A program made the position numbers and the translations under genes. This document shows, in pieces, positions 56,686 through 64,000 of a stretch of 64,000 nucleotides of DNA. How positions within the stretch are numbered: position 1 is the stretch's first letter; the number at the start of each line of letters is the position of its first letter. The notes under the pieces were generated by a model, which was not told the DNA's origin, searched no databases, and saw only the letters and a list, made by a program, of their open reading frames with translations. The DNA comes from Delphinapterus leucas (taxonomy: Eukaryota; Chordata; Mammalia; Artiodactyla; Monodontidae): the NCBI RefSeq assembly GCF_002288925.2, contig NW_022098044.1, positions 11,553,200 to 11,617,199 on the forward strand, in the 5' to 3' direction.

Positions 56686-58617
56686 AAGTGGAGAGATTGT
56701 CCAAGATGGTAGCATTCAAAGACCCAGAGCTTGATGCCTCTCATGGGCACACCAAAGTCACAACTGTTTACAGAACAGCAATTGATGAAAAAGGCCGGGA
56801 CCTACCATAAAAGATGTTTTACAGCTTAAGACATAAGGAAGGCACCTCGACAAGACAGGAAGGAAGGGCAAAATCTCAATAGAGTCAAGACCCATAGCAC
56901 CAGGTGGGTGGCCCACAAATGGGAGAATAATTACAATTTCTGAGGTGCTCCCAGGTAGCAAGGGGTATGAACCCAATATCAGGCTCCCAAGCCCAGGGTT
57001 CCTCTGCTGGAAAGAAGAGTTCCAAGAAAGTTGGGCTTTGAAGACCAGTAGTGCTTATTTTCCAGAGAGCCAGAGGGTTGTGGGAAATAGAGATTCCACA
57101 CTTAAAAGATGCTCACAGGGCTTCCCTGGTGGCGCAGTGGTTGAGAGTCCGCCTGCTGATGCAGGGGACGCGGGTTCGTGCCCCGGTCCGGGAAGATCCC
57201 ACATGCCGCGGAGCGGCTGGGACCGTGAGCCATGGCCGCTGAGCGTGCGCGTCTGGAGCCTGTGCTCCGCAACGGGAGAGGCCATAAGGGTGAGAGGCCT
57301 GCGTACCGCAAAAAAATAAAAAATAAAAAAGATGCTCACAAAATCCCACATGACCCAAGAATCAGAACAGAAGCAGTCATTTGAAAGGATTCTGTGTCAC
57401 ACCTACCTCCTGATCTTGGAGAGTCTCCCAGAGAGGCAAGAGGCAACTACAGCACAGCCTCAGGGACATAGACACCGGCAGCAGCCATTTGGGGGAGCTC
57501 CTTCTACCACGTGGCCACAGGTACCAGCAAGCATAATTTCAGAATCCTCCCTCTATCTTTTTAGCCTCAGGACCTAGCCCTACCCATTTCCACCAGGCTA
57601 TAGACAAAAGTACTAGGATGCTGCAGGCCAAGCAACTAACTGAGCAGGGGCATAGCCCCATCCACCAGCAAACAGGCTGCCTTCAGACCCTCTCAATGCA
57701 CACCTGCCCCTGGACATGGGCCCAGCCACCAAAAGCCCCGGGACCAGCCTCCACACCTCAGTGGACAGGCACCAGCCCCAGAGTCCCTGGCCCCTCTGAC
57801 AAGTGAGCCTGCTCTGGCCTTGGAATCAGCCTAACCGTCGGCAGGTGATTACTGCACAGGGACTGGATGGAGCTTGGACCTACCCAACAGCAAACCGGCT
57901 CTAGCAGTGGGATCAGCCTCATACACCAACAGGCACACACCAGCTCCAGGAATACCACAGCCCAGCTGCCTGCGTGACCAGAACACTCACCTGCAGGCCA
58001 GAAGCAGCTATGGACTCAGCTGGGTCCTGACCCTGCCCATCAGAATGCCAACACAAGATTAGGGATACCCCAGACCCTGCAGAGAGCTGTGTCAGGGACA
58101 GTGATCCAACACCAACTCTGCGACTCCTGGGCCCTGCAGCCAGAACTCAGGACCTGTGTCTTCCTCCCAGTAGCCAGCATAGCCCCAGAACCAGTGACTG
58201 CGCAGTAGCCCTGATATCACCTGGACTGCAATTCTACCCATAAGTAAACCAGCACTAGATTTGGTGTCCCCCAGAGTTGTGCAGCCAGCTGCCTTATGAT
58301 TTAGCCTCACCAAGCAGCACAGACAGCCTCCATACTAGGCAGAGTCTGGTAAACAAGCACTCGGGGGGCAGCCAAGCCTACCAGACCACCCACAGTAGTC
58401 AGCCCACCGCAACAGAAGAGCCCAAGCAGCCCACATAGGGGGTACACCTAGAACATATAGCTCTGGTGACCAGGGAACAGTGGGCTGCTGGGACACATAG
58501 GACCCCTCCTACAAAAGGCCACTTCTCCAAGGTCAGGAAATGTAACGAGCCTACTACATACATAGCAATAAAAACAGCAAGTTAAGAAAAATGAAGTGAC
58601 ACAGAAACACGATCCAA
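56686..58617 (+). promoter_or_regulatory. 5' UTR of the older L1
   Basis: GC-moderate sequence with many CCAGC/CAGCC clusters leads into ORF1. The start is judged from the AGATTGTCCAAGATGGTAGC opening, which resembles the ATGGCGG-like start of old L1 promoters. The limits are approximate. Confidence 0.6.
57118..57330 (+). mobile_element. CHR-2-type tRNA-derived SINE
   Basis: A well-preserved copy (box-B-like GGTTCGTGCCC, AAAAAT tail) flanked by an exact 14-bp duplication AAAAGATGCTCACA (57104-57117 and 57327-57340). Confidence 0.95.
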
Positions 58618-59760
58618 ATGAAGGAACAAGATAAGAACTCAGAAGAAGATCTAAGTGAAGTGGAGATAGCCAATCTCCTCAACAAAGAGTTCAAGGTAAT
58701 GACTGTAAAGATGATCAAAGAACTCAGGAGAAGAACGGATGACCAGAGCAAGAAGTTAGAATGTTTGAAAAAAGAGACCATTAAAGAACAACAAAACAGA
58801 GATGAGGAATACAATAACTGAAATGAAAAATACACTAAAAAAGGGGCTTCCCTGGTGGCGCAGTGATTGAGAGTCCGCCTGCCGATGCAGGGGAACACGG
58901 GTTCGTGCCACGGTCTGGGAAGATCCCACATGCCGCGGAGCAGCTGGGCCCATGGGCCCGTGGGCCATGGCCGCTGAGCCTGCGCGACCGGAGCCTGTGC
59001 TCCGCAACGTGAGAGGCCACAATAGCGGGAGGCCACAACAGGGACAGGCCCACGTACTGCAAAAAAAAAAAAAAAAAAAAATACACTAAAAGGAAACTAC
59101 TGTAGACTAAATGATACAGAGGAATGAATCAGAAAACTGAAGGACAGAGTACTGGCAATCACTGAAGATGAACGGTAAAACAATAGATTAAAATGAAATG
59201 AGGAAAGTTGAACAGACTTGTGAAACAACATCAAGTGTACTGATATTTGCATTATACTGGTCCCAGAAGCAAAAAGGAAAGAGAAAGCAGTGTAGGACAT
59301 ACCTGAAGCCATAAGAGCTGAAAACTTCCATAACCTGGGAAAGAAAACAGACATCCAAGTCCAGTAAACACAGTAAGGCCAAAACAGGATCAACCCAAAG
59401 AGGACCACACCAAGACTCATTGTAATTAAAATGGCAAAAAAATAAAGATAAAAAGACACTATTAAAAGGAGCAAAGGAAAAGCAACAAGTTACAAACATG
59501 GGAACTTGCATAAAGTTATCAGCTGACTTCTCAGGATAACCTCTGCATGCCAGAAGGGAGTGACATGGTATACTTAAAGTCATGAAAGGGAAAAGCCTAT
59601 AACCAAAAATGCTCTACCCAGCAAGGCTCTCCTTCAGATTTGACGGTGAGATCTAAAGTTTTACAGAGAAGCAAAACTAAAAGAGCTCAGCATCGCCAAA
59701 CCAGCTTTATGAGAAATCTTAAAGGGGCTTTTCTAAGTGAAAAAGAAAAGGCCACGACTG
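58618..59760 (+). pseudogene. L1 ORF1 of the older L1, broken
   Basis: The ATG at 58618 opens 67 codons of acidic and basic coiled-coil sequence typical of the ORF1p N-terminus and stops near 58819. A CHR-2 SINE then interrupts it. After 59081 the ORF1 RNA-binding half can be followed in changing frames (CAGCAAGGCTCTCCTTCAGA near 59618) to about 59740. No open frame covers it. Confidence 0.75.
58843..59080 (+). mobile_element. CHR-2-type tRNA-derived SINE
   Basis: A full SINE with a small internal duplication (GGGCCCATGGGCCCGTGGGCC region) and an extra partial repeat before the 21-A tail. Target duplication about AAAAATACACTAAAA (58826-58840 and after 59077). Confidence 0.93.
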
Positions 59761-60035
59761 AAACATAAAAATTAGGAAAGGAAACTCACTAAAGGAAAAA
59801 CCTCATTGGATAAGGTAAATATTCAACAAAGGCAGTAAATCAACCATGTACACAGCTAACAGGAAGGATGAAAGAAAACAGTAATAAAATCACCTATAGT
59901 CACAGTAAGAAGTTAAGGGACACACAAAACAAGTAGATGTAAAATATAAGGTCAAATTCAGTAACTGGGGGAGCAGAGTAACAACGCAGGGTTGTGAGTG
60001 TCCATGTGAAATTAAGAGCTCAGCAACTTAAATAA

Positions 60036-60036
<1 letters not shown>

Positions 60037-60078
<42 letters not shown>
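60037..60078. repeat. CA dinucleotide microsatellite
   Basis: About 21 uninterrupted CA units at the point where ORF1-ORF2 intergenic L1 text gives way to late endonuclease-linker text. It is likely polymorphic. Confidence 0.95.
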
Positions 60079-60079
<1 letters not shown>

Positions 60080-60179
60080 CTGAAAGAAATCCAAACATAA
60101 TATTAAAGATAGTCCTCACATCACAGATGAAGGGAATAAAAGGGGAAGAAAGGAACACTGAAGAAATTAAAGAGGGATT

Positions 60180-61925
60180 CTAAAAATACCCAAGACAAAT
60201 GAAAATGAACACACAATGATCCAAAATCTATGGGACACAGCCAACGCAGTTCACAGGGGGAAGCTATAGTGATACAAGCTTATTCTTAGGAAACAAGAAA
60301 AATATCAAATAAACAACCTAACATTACACTTGAAGGAATTAGAAAAAGAAGAAAAAACAAAACTCAAAGCTGTCAGAAAGAAAAAAATTAAGAAAACAAT
60401 ACCATATGCAATCACACCGAAAAGAATAAGATACCTAGGAACAAACACACCTAAGCAGGTAAAAGACTTGTACTCAGAAATCTATCAGCCATTGGTGAAA
60501 GAAGTTGAAGGCAACAGAAAAAGATGGGAAAATATAGCAGGTGCATGGACTGGAAGAATTAATACTGTTAAAATAAACATACTACCAAAGACAATCTACA
60601 GATTTAATGCAATCCCTATCAGAATACCAAAGCATTTTCACAGAACTTGAAAAAGTAATTTTAAAATTTGTATAGAAACACAAAGACCCCAAATAGCCAA
60701 AGAATCTTGAGAAAGAACAGACCTGGAGGCACCACGCACCTTGACTTCAGATTATACTGCAAAGCGACAGTAATCAAAGAGAATCGTACCGGAGCAAAAA
60801 CAGACACAAAGATCACTGGAATAGAATATAGATCCCAGAAATAAGCCCACACACTTGTATTTAATTGATTTATGACAAAGCAGGCAATACGGAGAAAAAA
60901 CTGTCTCTTCAATAAGTGGTACTGGGAAAACTGGTCAGCTACATGGAAAAGAACAAAATTAGAGTATTTTAGTACACCATATATAAAATAAATGCAAAAC
61001 TGAATAAAGACCTAAATGTAGGACCATAAAACCCCTAGAGGAAAATACAGAACATTCTTCAACATAAATGATAGCAACAGTTTTAGGTTCAGTCTACTAA
61101 GGCAAATGAAACAAAAGCAAAAATAAACAAATGGGACCTCACTAAACTTAAAAGATCTTGCACAGCAAAGGAAACCAAAGACAAAATGAAAAGACAACCT
61201 GCTGAAGGAGAGACAATATTTGCACATGATAAGAGGTTAGCACCAAAAAGGTGACCAAGCAAGGGTTCATATCTAAACTACAGAAACAGCACATACAACT
61301 CAATATCAGAACAACACCCAAAATCTTTTTTAAAAAAATGAGAAGACCTAAATAGACATTTTCCCAAGGAAAAAATACAGATAGACAGCCAGAACTCACA
61401 AAGATGCTAAACATAGCTAATGAGCAATAAAATGCAAGTCATAACTATGAGATATATCACATCACTCTAGTCAGATGGCTGTCATCAAAAAGATCACAAA
61501 TAACAAAGGTTAGTGAGGATGTGGAGAAAGGGAAACTCTTGTACACTCTTGATGTGAATGTGAAGTAGTGCAGCTATTGTGGAAAGCAGAATGGAGGTTT
61601 CACAAAAAAATTAAAAATAGAACTACCATAATATCCAGCAATTTCACTCTTGGGTATATCAGAAGAAAACAAAAACACTATTTCAAAAAAATAAATGCAC
61701 ACCAATGTTCATAACAGTGTATTTGCCATAGCCATGATATAGAGTCAAACTAAGTGTTCATCAATAGGTTAGGGGATAAAAAAGATTTTTTATGATGACT
61801 TCAGCAAAAAATGAAATTTTGCCATTTGCAAGAACATGGATGGACTTGGAGGGTATTATGCTTAGTAAAATAAGCCACAGAGAAAACAAGCATGGTAGGT
61901 TATCACTTACATGTGGCATCTAAAA
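60180..61925 (+). pseudogene. L1 ORF2 of the older L1, internally deleted
   Basis: Linker text (AATCTATGGGACACAGCCAA) runs to about 60390 and then jumps directly to the post-active-site region (CCGAAAAGAATAAGATACC). The reverse transcriptase core with its FADD motif is therefore missing while one 106-codon frame (60330-60650) spans the scar. The C-terminal part continues with many stops to about 61925. Confidence 0.8.
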
Positions 61926-62215
61926 AATTGAATACAAAAAAAAAATAGACTCACAGATTAAAGAACAGACTAGTGGTTACCAGCAGGGAGAGACAGGGTG
62001 GAAGAGCAAAATAGTGGTAGGAGATTCTGAGGTATAATGCACTATGTATAAAATCAATAATCTACAGTGATGTACTGTATAGCATGGGGAATAGAGCCAC
62101 TCTTTTATAATAAGTATAAATGGAGAAGAACCTAAACATTTATGAATCACTATGTTGTACCTCTGAAACTAATATAATAATGTAAATTAACTATAGATCA
62201 ATCAAATATAAAGTA

Positions 62216-64000
62216 AGACACAATAAAGGGGAGACACTGATTATTAGATAGAAATCAATTAACACAAGTTTTGGAAATCAAGGAATTAAAAAACAACATG
62301 TAAGACACAACATTGGCATTTAAAGTGTACAATTCATTTAAAAGAAATCATTTAAGTGGTGAAAAATGGTACCCATTCTCACAATTTTGTATATCTAGGA
62401 TAAATTATTATCTACAAAAATATGTTACAAATATTCACTCAAAAAGAAAGAGAAAATTTGGATTAACCCATTTTAGTATACAAATTTAATATCAAAGTCT
62501 CTATGTAAAATTGATTTGAATAAGTTCTGTTAGCCACTTCTAGTTTCTTTGTTATGTAAAATCTTTTAAAGCATAAAAATCAGCCTTTCTACATTATTCT
62601 ATTAGACATACATAGAAATTAAGAAATGAGAAGACAGAACAATCAACCAGGAAGGTGAATTTACTGAGAAAGAGTCATTCCTTCTCCCTCCTTTTCTTTT
62701 CCTCCTTTTCCAGGTCTCTTTCGGTTCCAATCAAGAGAAGTCTTGAGAGTTCTGAGAATATTTCTTTGAGGGCTTCAAATCACCATACCTACATCCTCTG
62801 CCACAACTACACACACAGTAACAAAAATAAACCTCTGCTATCTCCTCATGTACGAGGGATACATGCAAAATAAACTCCTACATGGAGACCAACAGGTGAA
62901 TTTGTCCTTCCATTATAGTAAATCCCACACATTATGAGGCAGAAGCGGTTATGTGAGCTTTTCCTTGAAGGCAAAAAACTTGCATTCATTTCAAGTACCT
63001 GGTGATCATAGGGTACAGCCAGGGAAGGTGCCACCCCCCTTGGTGGGGCGGGGGGGGCCGGTGGTGGTGAATGGGCTCCCGCAACAATGCACCTCCTGAT
63101 GTACAGATTCTGGAGAAACAAAGGGCGGTCACACCACAGTCAGCCTGTCAGCCTGTCGGGCCACTGGGCAACCCGACCAGCCTGGAAGTGCCCCATCAGT
63201 TGCTGAAAGCAAACTCTGTGCCCCCTGAGAAGCCAGGCAATTTGCGCCAGAGAGTCAGAGGAGACCGGTAATCAACTCCTCCTCTCTGCTCACCTCCTTG
63301 GGGTTACAGCAACCCCATCTCCAAACCCAAATCTGACCCTGGAGTGCCAAACTGGGAGTGGCAGGTGGTCTCTGCCGGTGCTTCAGCGCCCTCTGGAGGT
63401 TGTCTGCTCTAATGGCAACTCTCAGCCCTTCCTCCTCCTCCTTCCCTAGTCCTGGGGGCTGCCTTGGCCTCCTGCAGCTGCTGGCCTGATTTCATTCTTC
63501 TTTTTTTTCCAATTACAATGAGGTGTCTTACAGAGGTTTGGACTCTCTTGAAGAAGGAAGATCTTTTAGTCAATACACCTTAACAGTGAGAAGTTGGTTT
63601 CAAGAATGAACCCGAAATACTGTATTTTTCTCCTGATGATTCCAAGGAGAGACAGCTCAATTTTTCTAAATCATAAGAAAAACCAAGGGAGATATGATAT
63701 TCTGAGCCAGAGATGAAAAAGCAGTTTTTAGCACCCCCTCCTCATGTCATATGACCGGGATTTAAATCAATCAACTGCCACTGGTTTTTAAATCACATGA
63801 CCCAACTTTAAATCACTCAGCTGCTTCCCTGTAACTCACATGGCTTGGCTTTGAATAGTAAGGAATGCAGAGGCATTAAAAATGATGCTCTGAACAATAA
63901 ATGGAAAAACAACATTTTAGAAAATATTTTTCTTTTCGAATGGACCATTCATTGCATACAGAATAAAGGATTCTCTTGTGGATTTCTTGAAATGTAAACA
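62216..64000. other. Unassigned DNA, GC-rich centre
   Basis: AT-rich sequence to about 62980, then a GC-richer block (about 63000-63480) with a G/C homopolymer-rich patch at 63030-63070, then AT-rich again to the window end. Frames of 91 codons (minus, 63121-62846) and 66 codons (plus, 63071-63271) are not recognised. No exon boundaries or promoter can be supported. Confidence 0.4.

Larger units (their letters stand above)
56686..62215 (+). mobile_element. Decayed older L1 (5' UTR, ORF1, deleted ORF2, 3' UTR)
   Basis: A 5' UTR-like start (GTGGAGAGATTGTCCAAGAT) is followed by ~1.9 kb of 5' UTR with one SINE and ORF1 from 58618 with a second SINE. The ORF2 copy has lost most of the endonuclease and the reverse transcriptase core. 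The 3' part reads through CTGTATAGCATGGGGAATAG and AACTATAGATCAATC to about 62215. It is a different, older subfamily than the L1 at 36893. Confidence 0.82.

Noticed and set aside
63071..63271. 66-codon plus-strand frame as an exon.
   Set aside because: Too short, no recognised domain, no supported splice sites; left as unassigned.
1..64000. Telomeric TTAGGG runs that would place the window at a chromosome end.
   Set aside because: No such run was noticed anywhere in the window; a subtelomeric position stays only a possibility.

Overview
The window is nuclear DNA from a mammal and almost certainly from a cetacean. It carries seven copies of the tRNA-derived CHR-2-type SINE (a head starting GGCTTCCCTGGTGGCGCAG, box-B-like GGTTCGTGCCC, A-rich tail), five longer or older CHR-type SINEs, several cetartiodactyl-type L1 elements and a Tigger DNA transposon. 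I see no intact host protein-coding gene, rRNA gene, true tRNA gene or CRISPR array. Nearly every long open frame is a piece of a transposable element or an antisense reading of a SINE.

Layout. (1) 1-11228: a tandem array of ~1.2-kb monomers in a multi-monomer higher-order pattern. Each monomer joins a ~330-bp block I do not recognise to the 3' end of an L1. (2) 11229-17604: a spacer with an L1 that has lost its middle, a GC-rich stretch, a 66-67-bp minisatellite and a decayed class I endogenous retrovirus (pol, env-TM and LTR remnants). (3) 17605-28841: a second array in the same orientation, with ~1.75-kb monomers from the same composite family. It adds a ~420-bp block and a long palindrome in each of six monomers. 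The monomer length and L1 content fit the 'common cetacean satellite' as I remember it. (4) 28842-30640: a diverged relative of the monomers without the palindrome. (5) 30650-36548: old L1 and other ancient repeats plus unassigned AT-rich DNA. (6) 36549-43043: an old-type SINE split by a 6.1-kb, target-site-duplication-bounded L1 insertion that includes ~430 bp of non-L1 sequence at its 5' end. (7) 43463-50905: an old L1 that has taken SINEs, a complete Tigger element and two nested L1 3' ends. (8) 50906-64000: unassigned DNA, an antisense L1 and another decayed L1 (56686-62215) carrying two CHR-2 SINEs.

The strongest candidate for something new is the palindrome in the second array. It reads as a perfect 64-bp inverted repeat in one monomer, recurs at the same place in all six, and at two stem positions both arms have changed together between monomers. 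It is absent from the related first array and from the diverged flanking unit. Together with the higher-order first array this suggests a heterochromatic (C-band, pericentromeric or subtelomeric) setting. All family assignments come from reading the sequence and from memory; no database search was run.
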